A stretch of DNA of 64,000 bases from Diphasiastrum complanatum (taxonomy: Eukaryota; Streptophyta; Lycopodiopsida; Lycopodiales; Lycopodiaceae): assembly GCA_029204225.1 (NCBI GenBank), contig CM055097.1:40549028-40613027 (forward strand), read 5' to 3'. The notes under the pieces are model-generated. The model did no database searches. It was not told the DNA's origin and was given only the letters and a program-made list of their open reading frames with translations. This document shows, in pieces, positions 25,209 through 36,803 of the stretch (position 1 is the stretch's first letter; each line of letters begins with the position of its first letter). The position numbers and the translations under genes were made by a program.

Positions 25209-25343
25209 ATGATGGCCAGGTCCAAATGCACCGCCCATGCCATCGCCACTGTACAGCCATCCCATTCCCGTGTTCCCCTTGGTACTGGCCGTAGGCGTGG
25301 CAGGAAGCAAGTCTGGCTGAGAGAGATCAGAAAACTCCAATAA
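25209..25343 (+). CDS. 44-codon ORF resembling a histone H3/CENH3 N-terminal tail
   Basis: Starts ATGATGGCC; from the second Met it reads MARSKCTAHAIATVQ, compared with MARTKQTAR in histone H3. It continues with an Arg-rich GTGRRRGRKQ and ends VWLREIRKLQ at TAA, compared with VALREIR(K/R)YQ at the start of the H3 alpha-N helix. Tail start, basic tract and alpha-N entry occur in the correct order, and spacing is shortened as in CENH3-type tails. The histone fold that should follow is absent: a stop follows LQ and an unrelated minus relic begins at 25405. GC content is higher than the surroundings. It is either a captured, truncated H3-variant exon or the first exon of a spliced gene whose next exons are lost. 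Transcription unknown. Confidence 0.5.
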   Translation: MMARSKCTAHAIATVQPSHSRVPLGTGRRRGRKQVWLREIRKLQ

Positions 25344-25404
25344 TGGAATGCAATTTTTCTATAATGATAAAAAGACATTGGCATGTATTTGTTGATAGTG
25401 AATC

Positions 25405-25915
25405 TCAATGTTCTTTCATAAGTTGGATTGTTTCACCAATATCTCTGCATTTGATCTTGAGCTCATGTCTTTTACGTACCTGCATAAAATTAATACAAAG
25501 TTAGTTAGAATTAGTACAGAGTTTGTATTAGAAAGTTTTGATTGAAACTATTCATAAAAGATCGAGTGTTTACAGTTACTTACGAGTTTACCATTGAAAA
25601 TGAATCTGAAGTCTGAAAATACATCATCTTATAAGAGCAATAGTTCCCGCCGGATGTAGTTTAGACTCCAATCTTCTTCCACCTCAACACATGTCAAAAC
25701 GACATCATTGTATATAATTTCAATATTTTTTCGTTTTGAATGTCCACTGGCTTCCAAGTCTTGATCGACTGGCACCCATTACCTTTATTTTTTTTCCATC
25801 TTTGATAATGGAAGCACAAGCTCAACATTTGTTTTTCAATTTGATAATGGAAGCACATGGAAGACATTTTAATTCTGCATTCCACGTATGAGTAATTCTC
25901 AATAAACTTCCAACA
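25405..25915 (-). pseudogene. Multi-exon gene relic, copy 2 (same family as 2569-3555)
   Basis: The minus-strand exon reads VDQDLEASGHSKRKNIEIIY then CVEVEEDWSLNYIRRELLLL, a TAA, then DDVFSDFRFIFNGKL to a GTAAGT donor (exon low end 25584). After an acceptor (TTTTATGCAG) the last exon (25405-25479) reads VRKRHELKIKCRDIGETIQL then MKEH and stop. Here the last exon is intact while an in-frame stop breaks the preceding one; in copy 1 the lesions are different. The first exon of copy 1 (WKPSGFVAG) is absent, probably cut at about 25921. Function unknown; the exon ending in FIFNGKLV has a ubiquitin-like look, which is only an impression. Confidence 0.55.
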
Positions 25916-25921
25916 TGGCAT

Positions 25922-27317
25922 GTGTTTCGTAAGTCCATGAGTAGAAGCTTAAAATAATAAAATAACTTAAACTTAGGATTAGAACTTAAACTTAAGAAAT
26001 TTAAGCTTAGAAATATTTTGTCTTAAGTTATCTTAAGTTTCAAGTTAGAAACTTTTTAAGTTCTAGGTCCTAAATTAGAACTTCTAGAATGGCTAGTTTT
26101 AAACTAATCCCATAAGTTAGTGGATACTTATGGATGCTATAAAAGGAGAGGTATTTGCCATGTATACAACACTTTTGAGATTAAGCTATCTTGCTCTCTA
26201 TTTGGAGAATTATCTTACCATTTCATTTGTGTTCCCATTGGAAGGTGCATAGCTTGAGGGAAGGTGCTCGGGCCTCCTCTTGCCTCCTTTCATTGGTTTT
26301 ATTGTGGCATGCTTCTAATTGTTTATTGTTTAGTATTAGCTGCAATCAATTATTTCTATTTCCCTTTGGGTGTTAAAGTAGGATCTAGCTTAGTGAACTT
26401 GCTAGTTGGGTAAGCCTTAGCAAGGATTTTATTGCTTGTTATCTTAGTTAATATTATTTTAATTTCGGGCACTAGTTGGGAAAGCCTTAGTGTTTTAATC
26501 TTTGTTTTCTATTTCCGTTTGAAGCTTTGATTCTTAAAAGGTGGACAATCCTCTCTATACTACACCACACCGTGAGTAGATCTAGCCATCGCATAACTAG
26601 AAAAACTTTCAACATTGGCAACAAAAGTGTCAACTTGGGCATTTTCTTTGAAAGAAGTGATCCAAGTGACATTTTTTTTGACCAAATAGGTATATCAGAA
26701 TTCGCTGGTCTGTCTGCAGCCATAACAGACACTGATCTTGCATTCTATGGCCTCCACAAATTTTGACCCTGTTCAGATTCTCTGAAAACACTTTGATATA
26801 CTGTCAAAATCCATTGTTTTCCACCCAAATCTTGGTCTTAGAATTCGCAGGCTTCATTGAGGCTAGATCTATCAAAGATCAGTCCTCCAGCAGCTTCGTG
26901 AATTCTCTCTCTGAGATTTTGCTTGTATTCTGTTAGAAACTCACCTTTTTCACTATTCCCTTGTTTGTCAGTCAAACCTCAGTATCAGAAATCGCCAGTC
27001 ATACCACGAAATTGCCCACGGTGAGCATGATTTCTCTGTACCCTCTACGAATTCTATCCTTAAAAAAAATTTCAAAAAAATACCAAACATTAGTATTTTG
27101 ACAGAAAGCCCCCCCTGTCAGAATTCGCAAGTACTACAATTGGCTTTATCTGACTGTCCACGATTTCTAGGCCTGTCCACAAATTTTATTATTGCACAAG
27201 AGTTCAGTTCTTATCCAAACTTCTCCATTCTGCAAGAAACTATCCTTTTTGACTTTTTGGCCAAGTACAATACTACCCTGATCACCTGTACTGTTACTCT
27301 ACCTCGCATACTGCATC
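25922..27317 (+). mobile_element. Probable LTR and leader of a retroelement upstream of gag
   Basis: The stretch contains a TATA-like CTATAAAAGGAG (near 26139) followed by a noncoding leader leading into a gag frame at about 27318. Direct repeats such as ACTAGTTGGG(T/A)AAGCCTTAG(C/T) occur at 26401 and 26469. LTR limits and primer site are not clear. Confidence 0.4.
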
Positions 27318-28315
27318 ATGTCTCGAGACTATGTTGAATCTTCCAATCCGGCTCCTCCATGACTAGAATGCAGAATTCCAAGTACAGATGCACCAAAGTA
27401 CAATGATGGAGAATCTAACCCAGTCTGATTTCTCCAAGACTTTAATAATGCATGCCGTTTCTATGGAGATACCTCTGAAACTAAAAAAGCTCTATCTATT
27501 TTCCATGGTACTCTATGGAACAGCCAAAGAGTGGTATCTCAACCTCGAAGCTCTTGATCTTGCTTCTTGGACCACCCTCAAGGACACCCTCATCAAGCAT
27601 TTCAAACCATCCAAGCTTACTCAGAGCCCATTCATCCAAATCACCCATATTAAGATGTGTCGCGACGAGTCTGTTCGAAACTACATTGAGCATTTTAAAC
27701 ATCTCAAAGTAGAATGTGTTGACGAAAATATTATCGAACGTATGGCCATCAAATTGTTCTTGCTTGGACTACCTAAAAGCATCCGCCGTGAACTAAAACC
27801 AGTTGATCTTTATGATCAACTTAAAGACGTCATGATTGATGCTATTTGTGAAGAAGATGAAGGTTCTGATGACGACTTTGATAATCGTGAAAACAGATAT
27901 AAGAACCCTGAATGTCTTAACCACACGAAGCATGAAAATACTGCACAATCATCTGAACTCCTGCATCAAATGGAAATCTAGCAGAAAGCTCAACAAATTC
28001 ATATGGATAAACTCACTGCTGATTTTCAAATTGCCATAAAACAGATTGCAAAGAAATCTTTTCTAGCGAGAGAAATTGTCTAGTGTCTGATCTACTCACA
28101 ACATCACATTGCTAATGAATGCCCTCAACTACAAAATCATTCTCCATTAGCACCTAGACCCATGTACCGAGCATACCGCCCCTACTCTCCACAATAACCC
28201 ACTCCACGACCAAGGGTGTATCAACCACGACCAACTGCACCAAATCAGTACCAACCACGCCAACAGTTTGTCGTTAACCAATCTGCTCCACAACAAGCTA
28301 TCCATTATCTTAATC
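27318..28315 (+). pseudogene. Retrotransposon gag with nucleocapsid tail, frame-broken
   Basis: The plus strand begins MSRDYVESSNPAPP then stop, followed by PVxFLQDFNNACRFYGD-type sequence. The main open frame (27388-27981) then has the retrotransposon gag core AKEWYLNLEALDLASWTTLK and DTLIKHFKPSKLTQSPFIQI, with FKHLKVECVDENIIERMAIK. Downstream is a Pro/Gln-rich tail (28141-28270) after HHIANECPQL, a decayed CCHC knuckle. Gag forms the particle. Class is probably Gypsy-like by the gag core. No pol follows; a Copia fragment begins abruptly at about 28318. Confidence 0.75.
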
Positions 28316-28317
28316 CC

Positions 28318-28509
28318 AATACCAAAGAATAGAAAATCCATAAGTGCTTTTGGTACATTCTTATGTGGAGGAGTCATATCTTGGCTTTCAACAAAGCACG
28401 ATACCATCTCTCTATCCTCTTGTGAAGCTGAGTATAAGGCATTGACATCAATCACCAAGGAGATCCTATGGGCTCAAGAGACTTTTGGAGGCGCTTCATG
28501 TAATCAAGG
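28318..28509 (+). pseudogene. Copia RNase H fragment
   Basis: Reads KNRKSISAFGTFLCGGVISW then LSTKHDTISLSSCEAEYKAL, a clear Copia RNase H (compare DRKSTSGYxFxLGxGAISW). It includes the SSCEAEY motif with its catalytic Glu. It abuts the LTR that starts at 28510, with its own C-terminus and the PPT missing. Confidence 0.85.
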
Positions 28510-28950
28510 TGTGAAAATTTGCCTATGTTGGCAAATCTAGCTATGTCAAATATGTGAATTATGTACATAAGTGGGCACCACACGTGTGAGGCCATGGAGC
28601 CACATGGAAAACTTGTCCTAGTGTAGGTTAGATCAAGTCTAAAGAGTAGGTCAAGTCAATTTGTTAGTGATTCCTAGTTCATAGGACCTAAATCCTAGAT
28701 TTGTGGAGGAAAATGACCAACTAGCCACCTACTTGGCATGACTCTAGGAATGATTCTAGAATGGCAAATTAGGGCAAGAAAGCCAAGGTAACTTCCTTAT
28801 CACATGTTGAAAATTCACCTAACTTTACAAAGTAAGTAGAGAAACTCAAGTTGCATCCCTCCCTTTGAAAAATGCATATAATGCTATTGCACATGCACTC
28901 ATTAGTTTATAGATTTCATACAATTTGACAAAAAAAATTCATTATCCCAA
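28510..28950 (+). mobile_element. Copia 3' LTR (plus orientation), right limit uncertain
   Basis: It starts TGTGAAAATTTGCC and is related over about 190 bp to the LTR at 40205-40418 read on the minus strand (which starts TGTGAAAAAATGCC), including CACACGTGTGAGGCCA and TTAGATCAAGTCTAAA. A more diverged relative lies at 32160-32570. Confidence 0.65.
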
Positions 28951-29082
28951 TTAAAACCAAATATTATCTTGGAAAATGGAGTAGCCCCTTTTTAAAACAA
29001 ATGTTATTGGTTATGCTTGACTGATTTCTTTGCATGAAGGAAATTAAAATTATGTGTCATATCCATATAATCAAAGCTTGAA

Positions 29083-29218
<136 letters not shown>

Positions 29219-29598
29219 CTAATACACAAAGCAAGAGCAAGCGTCTACCATGATGTGTGCAAAATAAAAACATTCAGCACACAAGTGTGAACAAAGTTCA
29301 TCAAGAGCTCCAAGTGGACCCCCAAGCCACAACCAATAAGATGATGGTCAACTATAGCTCAAAATTAAGTTGTTTCCTAAAGACAGATAGAAGGTGCCAG
29401 ATTTGTTACTTATGTCATAGATTTACAATAGTTTTCTTGTCTAGTTGTTGCAACCATAATGTCTTTGACTAGGATTACATTTAGGCAAAAAATGTATTTG
29501 AAATTTCATCTTGCTACAAATTTGACAAACTCTTTTTCCTATTTTTGGCTCTAAGATAAAAGTGTCCCCTCCCCCCCTACCCCATCGCCCACCCTCCA

Positions 29599-29608
29599 CC
29601 CCCCCCCC

Positions 29609-29662
<54 letters not shown>
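29599..29662 (+). repeat. Poly(C) run followed by (CA)n
   Basis: 27 C residues (29599-29625) run directly into a CA dinucleotide array to 29662. A 27-base homopolymer is prone to assembly error, so its exact length should not be trusted. Confidence 0.95.
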
Positions 29663-29664
<2 letters not shown>

Positions 29665-32600
29665 AATCCATGTTAAAGCAAAAAGAATAAAGAGAATCTC
29701 ATAAGCAAAAAGAAGTATACCTATTGGGCTCTCACTAGTGTATGCTTGATAGCATGACCGGTGGCAGGATGCTGCTGGTGTGATGCCACACTCCTTAGAT
29801 CCAAAAGATCTACAAAGTTAGGTTCTATTGACAAGAACAACAACATGCAGTCTGGAAGTTGCATGAGTACAATGCATGTTGGATGCATGTCAGGCTCTTG
29901 TGCATTGAGCAAGTACATTATACAGGTTCACATATCCTTATCTATCATATTATCTTTTTTTCTTTTTCTTTTTGTAAATTTGAAGTCCTTACTATTATTG
30001 AATAACAAGCAAGATTACTTTGAAGTCGAAACAAAAATTTTATAATGCATGGAAATTCACTTTCTAAAGAAAGCATCAACCAAAATTTCATCACATGCAT
30101 GACACCATATTACTTCCCATATCTTGATGCTTTTGTGTTTGTGATGTATAAGGTGGAACCATATGAAATGGTACAATGTAGTAGCACATGGCTACGTGTT
30201 GGAACTTGAAACATTCTGATGTTCAAATTTTAATTGCATATTGTCCACTTTTAGCATCATAAGCATGGTACGATCCATGACAAATCTCAAGTGCAATAAT
30301 ACTCCCTAAATCTAGTGGAATATATTCATAATTAAAAAGCGAGATGACTTTTGTCTTCAAATATAATATTTGTAGATGTGTTTATTGACATCAAAACTAT
30401 TTTCATGGTTCTTGTAATATTCCAAAGTCAAAAAAAAAAATGCATATATAATATAATGTATATAGTATATAAATGCCTATATAGTATAATATTCCAAAGT
30501 AAAAAAAAATGCACATATAGTATATAAATATGCATATATAGTATATGATTTCTAATTACGATTGGCAGTATCAAACTACCCAGTTTCTAATGCCATATAT
30601 TGTAATATAGATTGTAAATTCTTTTTCTCGTTTGCAAGGACAAAGAAAAAGATAGAAAACAAAGGCATGCTTCTAATTTTGGACTTAAGATACTAGAAAA
30701 ACATAAACGTACATTTACGTTTAAGTGATGTCCATTACAATGCCATACTAAATATACTTTTTCCTCTTGTTTTAATGCTAAGAATAAGAGTACATAACAT
30801 CTCAAGTTAAATAAGAATCTAACAAATATACTCTTCTAAAAAGTGCTCCACAATTTCACAAGATCTAACCTCATTTGGATCCAAAGTACATACTAAAACA
30901 CTAAGGAACTAAACATGTGAATCATCAACCAGCCATGGTGCTTAATCCAAGCTCTCCCTTGAGTTTGCTCATTAACTATGACATCCCAATACTGCCATAG
31001 CCCATCCCACTATAGAGATCCTTTACCAAAGATTGGATGATCTACAAGCTCACTCCATAGTTCAAGTCTTAGTAAATAGAATATGTCAACAAATGCCAAA
31101 TTTCTATTATATAGCCTCAATACATACCCTATTTCCTTGAGTGTTTATCAAATTATTAAGTCCCCATACATTCATCTATTAAATAATGCTTATAGCCTTG
31201 GTTGGCTCAAGAGGATCTCGTAACTTTTGTAAACCGTTCTCTTTAGATGCTTCAAGGCAATTTGCTAAGTATAAGACTGATAGCCATTAGGTTTAGTCAA
31301 ATTTGTATCTGTTTATATTGCCATGATTGAATGGATCTTTTGGCTCAGTTGCATATAAGAATTTTGGAGAATCTCCATTCTTCTTGTATAGGGATGCCCG
31401 ATGCCAAGTCTCATGTTCTCAATCCACATGTACGCAAAGTCGATGTGATGCAATTGATGAAATTTCATGGTTTTCTATTTATATGAGTGGAATTACATTG
31501 CTATTGTGATGTTATTGTATAATTTGTATCATCATCATGATTGTTCTATGTTTTCTCACACATAATTCAATAATGATCGCTATAATATTGGGTGAGCCAC
31601 TTGACATTTGTGATATTATAACATTTTATCTGTTAAACATCAAGAATATGTATGTATTTTACAAAGATTAGTAAATTTTGTGAATTTTTTTTTTTTGTCA
31701 TTTTCACTTTTTTGATCTATTTGATCTTCCATTTCAATCTTTTTTGTTTTTTTCTTCTTAGATTTGTAGAGCTTGTTGTTTATTTTTGGAGGATATTATA
31801 TTATATTATATCAATTTCAATATAAATATGATCAAATTATGTTTTTTTATTGCTAGGCAATCATTTCATTTGTTTGATGTTTTTATTGAACTTTTTAATT
31901 ACGAGTGAACATTTTTTCCATTTGAAATTGTTAATATTTCCAAACATGCCTTGAATTGTCTCTTTTTTGAGAATCGACACTCAAGGAGTAGGTTTCTACA
32001 AGTTCTATAAAATTGTTGAACCATAGAATAGTACCGTGTGGCCTTATTCAGCATATTTGATATTATTTTTTAAAAGTGTCAATCTAGAGTAAAGTGTAGA
32101 CAAGAAAAATCTTTGGCTTGATTTTTTTGTTGTACCTGTGCGAATTTGCAAATATTAAGCTTGATAAACACATAGTTCATGTGTGAGAATAGGCTTAGGG
32201 TAGTTAGGACCCAATCATAGGAGTTAGTTAGGTTGTTTGGTCAAGTTTCCTACAATTTAGGAGCAAACTCCTCAAATCATGGAGGTAGATGAGTAACCTA
32301 ACCATCGATTGGCATAACTCTAGGGTTAGATAAGATTGACATATAAGGGTATAAATTTCTATTAGGCTCCTTAAAACATGTTGTATTTCCAACTAACATC
32401 CAAGGAGAAGAGCCTCGTTGTACTTTGAATCTATCATATAGAGATTTGAGAGCAAATTGGCAATCTCAAGCTTTTTCTACATTTGTCTTGTGATTCCAAA
32501 GTAAACTAAACTTTTATACATTCATTCTCTAATAGCAAGCCATACTGGAGGCCATACCACACACGTGTGGAGTTGGATTTCCATGTTGGTTCATTGTATT

Positions 32601-33955
32601 TGATTGCTCTTGATTGTGAGATCCTAAATTGCTAATCTAGATCAAGAAATTCATGACTAGTTTGTGATAGATTGGTGTATCAATCAATCAATCATTCTTG
32701 GAGTTTTTTGTAGGCTCATTTATATTCCTTAGTACTGTACTTTAACAGTACCTTGGGCACAAAAAAAAATCATTTTTTTAATAAAAATAAAATGGGCAAA
32801 GATTAAAAAAACATTATTTTGATGTTATAATTTAAGCGTAGACCAACATACATTGTTCACGTCAATGGGATACACCAGCCAAAATATTTTTCAATAGAAA
32901 ATTCAAAAATTGTTTTAAAAAAAATATCAATTTCTGAATTCAATATGGAGAAATAACTTTGATGCAAAGATCACATCCTCATATACAAATTTTTTTTGTG
33001 ATAAGGCTTGACTACAAGACAATTTCACATCTCTCTCAAAGACGAAATTCCACAAACTTACATGCAAAAGAAAAAATCTAGCATAGGCCAAGTCAACGAA
33101 GGGCTATGTTGTTGTAATACCACATCTAAGTACATCATCTTCAATACAGAATCACAAAATGAGAGCATCATTTTTAACTAAGTATTAAAAAGAGCTCATT
33201 TACTAAAAGATGTGCTTGATATATGAACATATTTGCATCAATCTCGAGCCTCATTACTATAATATACAAAAACTACAAGCTAGAATTTCTTCTTTTTATT
33301 TTGTCAAGTTGAAGTCCTCACATGTCCAGGGGAGATTTTTATCGATTGTCACATTGTATGTAGCACCCTCAAGGTTGGAGCCATAACTCTCAATGTGAAG
33401 CACCTTATCCTCATACTACACATTAAATTAATCTTTGACCACTTTTGCTCTGATTTCAACTATGGAGTGTCATGTAAAAAGTACTCAATGGGGAATTTTT
33501 TTTCACAAACTGGGGATTAAATTTCCACTCTTGGTTTGAAATGAATATCTAATTCACATTGAGTTCATATTTTTATGAATCACAACAACTACTTTGTCAA
33601 AATTGTCTTTTTCTTTGAGTGTTCATGTCCTATATATAGGATTGGACATAATTTTAGATTTGGATACATTGTACTCCAATAATCAAGATTACCTCATTAT
33701 TTCAAACTAGGCCAAAAATGTAATTAATAACCTTGTGAGGACCCAATCACACATCTAATGACATGTGGAGATACTGCATGGGTTAGGATCGCTATTGGCA
33801 TGGTGTAAAGTATCAATACTAATGACTTGCATGTACGAGAACATTGTATGCTTGCTTGCATGGACAAATGCACATATAAGGTAGGGGCTATTTACTCTAC
33901 GAGGAACTCACCCTACTCATATTCTTGTTATGAGATTTCATTGTCAGATCTCCCC
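29663..33955. other. AT-rich intergenic stretch with LTR debris
   Basis: No gene recognised in about 4.3 kb. 30420-30550 is an ATATAGTATATA-rich palindromic patch. 32160-32570 resembles the LTR family at 28510 and 40205 and carries one CACACGTGTG at 32560. 33640-33955 matches 13640-13770. ORFs at 29761-30045 and 31327-31509 show no motif. Confidence 0.5.
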
Positions 33956-33957
33956 CC

Positions 33958-34169
<212 letters not shown>

Positions 34170-34856
34170 CTATGTTATGGCTAGAAACGATGCTATTGGA
34201 TATTGATCAATAGCTTCAAATTGGTTGGGTGGTTTTGCCCCATTGTTATTCCTTTGTGTGTGTCTTGTAAGCAAGATCTTGGTGCTTCTCCTTTCAAGAT
34301 AAAAATGTTTTTAACTTGGCTCAAGAGAGTATCTAGGATACTTAGATTTGAGTTATAATCATTTTTATCTTGATGGATCTCCTAGAGATTCTAGTTGGAT
34401 GAACTGTTATCCCTTAGAATTTTGGATGTTTTAAGAATATTTGTACCAAGACGCATTTATGAATTGTCTACAAGAAATTGTAAATAGTTTTAGACTATAA
34501 TTGTTAGTTCTTTAACTTTTCAACTTTGATCTCTAGTGTTAGATAATAGTTAACCCAATGTTACCAATTTACATGAAGGCAATGTTACCAATTTGGAGAG
34601 AATCAAACCTATTTGGGAAATTTATAGATTGATGTATTTTTTAAACCTGAGATTGTACTCTAGAGTAGAGATAAAAAAATGGAAGAATCATTCTATCTCT
34701 GAGTACTTGTTGGATGTTTGAAATCAAACTAAGGATAATTGTTTTATATCTAACTATTGAAAATTAAAATAGTTTATGATTTTCTTTCATGTTACGAGGA
34801 CAAAACCTATTCAAAGAGAGAAGAATGTTATGTCCATGTCTTGTATATAGGATTTG

Positions 34857-35683
34857 TGTTGAATTTCACACGTGTGGACTGTCCACAACATGTACTTGTG
34901 ATCTCCTAAGGTGTGTAGATGCACCAAGATCAAGATTAGATTGAGATTCAAGATCTATCTTTGATTCTATGGCAAAAACACACTACTACATGCATTCATT
35001 CACTTCCAACTCTCACTCACACGTGTGGGAAGTGTTCCAAAAATATTCTAAGTAAGAACAAGCTGCTCTCCTCGGGTAGAGAGAGAAAAACCATCATGAG
35101 CTCTCGGGTAGAGAGAGAAAGCTAGAAATCCAATGACACTCAAAATCCACTCAATCTCAAAATCAATTAAATCCAAAATGAGGAGTACAATGATACTAAT
35201 AGATTCATGAGCTACCACTATGCTTAACTATGATTGGATCACACTTTGCCACCTCTTAATCCTATTGGACCATTGATCCATGCACCTCCTAATTCTATTG
35301 GACTATATTCAAGCACACCTCAAATTCCTATTGGACCACACATGGTTCCACCTCTAAATCCTATTGGACCTCTTAAACTTCATCAAACAAAAGCATTACA
35401 CTTGTCTACACTCTAATTGGCACAAGTTTGGCCTCCTACTCTATTTTGTCTCAATAGTGGCATTACAAGTGGAAATGGATAATTTGCCATCTATGCCAAA
35501 TTTGAGCCTATCAACATCCTACACCTAAATGCTTGACTATGAGATTCTATGAGACCCCTATATCAAACATTTTGATTTACTTTACAATGCTCCACATGTG
35601 GGAACATCCTCCACACATGTGAGATTCACTTACAAACTTCTATCATAAAAAATACCAAGCTAGATTTTTGCCAATTTCTCACA
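34857..35683 (-). repeat. 3' LTR of the young Copia element
   Basis: On the minus strand it starts TGTGAGAAATTGGC and ends GAAATTCAACA. It holds two CACACGTGTG palindromes (34867 and 35018), two GGGTAGAGAGAGAAA copies and a run of (A/T)CCTATTGGACC-like units (35262-35365). Confidence 0.9.
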
Positions 35684-35699
35684 CTCCTCCTCAAAAAAT

Positions 35700-36787
35700 A
35701 GCTTGGAAAGGTACTAGATCACTTGAGAAGTTTGTAAATCTTTTTGAGTGGGTCCTTTGGTATGCATAAGAAGTGAAGATCAGCCAAGGGATCCATCATA
35801 GTAGCACCCTCACCACATCCATGATAAGATCTCTTTGGTAGAGATCTCTTGCCAATGCCTTTGAAGAGTGCTCCACCAATATGCCACTATTATCATGGGC
35901 TTCCTCCATGCTTGATGATGATCTTTGCCTTGAAAGTTCCACTTGCATGATGGATGCACCATAAATAGAGAAATCTGAGGCTTCCAAGCCTCATAAGGAT
36001 CATGGAGATCAAGATCATAAGATGTGAAACAATGATGATTATCAAGATTATGCTTTCTAGCTTGACTAGTCCACATACAATGAACTATATCCATGATGGA
36101 TCTAATCTTGATATCAAAGACTATCTTGATCTTTTTTAGGCTAGTTACTCTCTCAAGGATGTAAGTGTCCACTTTGGATGCTTCACTTAATCTCAAGAGG
36201 AGTTTACAATTTGCCTCAAGACATGTGAAAACATGATTTTCAAAAAAGTGAGTACCAAGCTCAATCTTGTTCTTACTAGAACCAAGAGCATACTTTTGAC
36301 AATGCAATATCTTGCTTTCAAAAAGTATTGGAAACACATCTAAGTCAATAATGACAAGAAACATGTCCATACCATAAGCATCATACAAAACTAGTATAGC
36401 TTTTCTTGAACTTTGAGATCCAAAAAATTCAATGAAGCAAGATAGCATTTCAAGCAAAGGAAGAGAAGCATATATGAATGTGTTGTAGTAGATACAACAT
36501 GAAAGATGCCCCTCTTTGCCATGTAAGGTGAGCCATAAAGACTCGGCCATGCATCTTGAAGATCTTCTTGAAATCATATGAAGAAGAAACTCCTCCTCAC
36601 ACATTGGCCCCATCATAACTTGAATACCTTCAAAAAGGATAACTTGTAATGCTTCTTGAGAAGCCTTGATCTCGGCCACTTCCAAGATTGAATCTTCATG
36701 GAATGTGACATCTCTATTCACAATCACTTTTGAAATAGAGAGTGTAAAGACACTAAAGGCCTCCTTGATGGATGAGTATCCAATCAT
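35700..36787 (-). pseudogene. Degenerate 3' part of Copia polyprotein
   Basis: A 325-codon minus frame begins MIGYSSIKEAFSVFTLSISK with VIVNRDVTFHEDSI. This is the post-integrase segment of Copia (compare GYS..KAYRVFN...V..SRDV.FDE). It later has HCQKYALGSSKNKIELGTHF with FENHVF, an eroded RNase H end (compare HERTKHIDVRYHFIRE). No YVDD is present, so RT has been deleted or replaced. The frame stays open longer than expected for such eroded sequence. Confidence 0.6.
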
Positions 36788-36803
36788 GATCCATGAGCTT
36801 GGA

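Larger units (their letters stand above)
19364..25921. mobile_element. Composite DNA-transposon-like unit with several genes (candidate)
   Basis: The left limit is defined by the 26-bp motif at 19366-19391, which interrupts a Copia frame. Inside are a plus multi-exon transposase-like gene, a convergent minus ORF, a 634-bp tandem duplication, a series of ATATCG..CTCAAGCGC motifs in both orientations, an H3-tail-like plus ORF and a minus gene relic shared with 2569-3555. The right terminus is not visible; LTR-like sequence begins after about 25921. Membership of all parts in one element is inferred from the shared terminal motif and the shared relic. Superfamily not recognised. Confidence 0.45.

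Noticed and set aside
29441-29671. Val-Cys/Gly-rich ORF
   Set aside because: Translation of the (CA)n and poly(C) tract.
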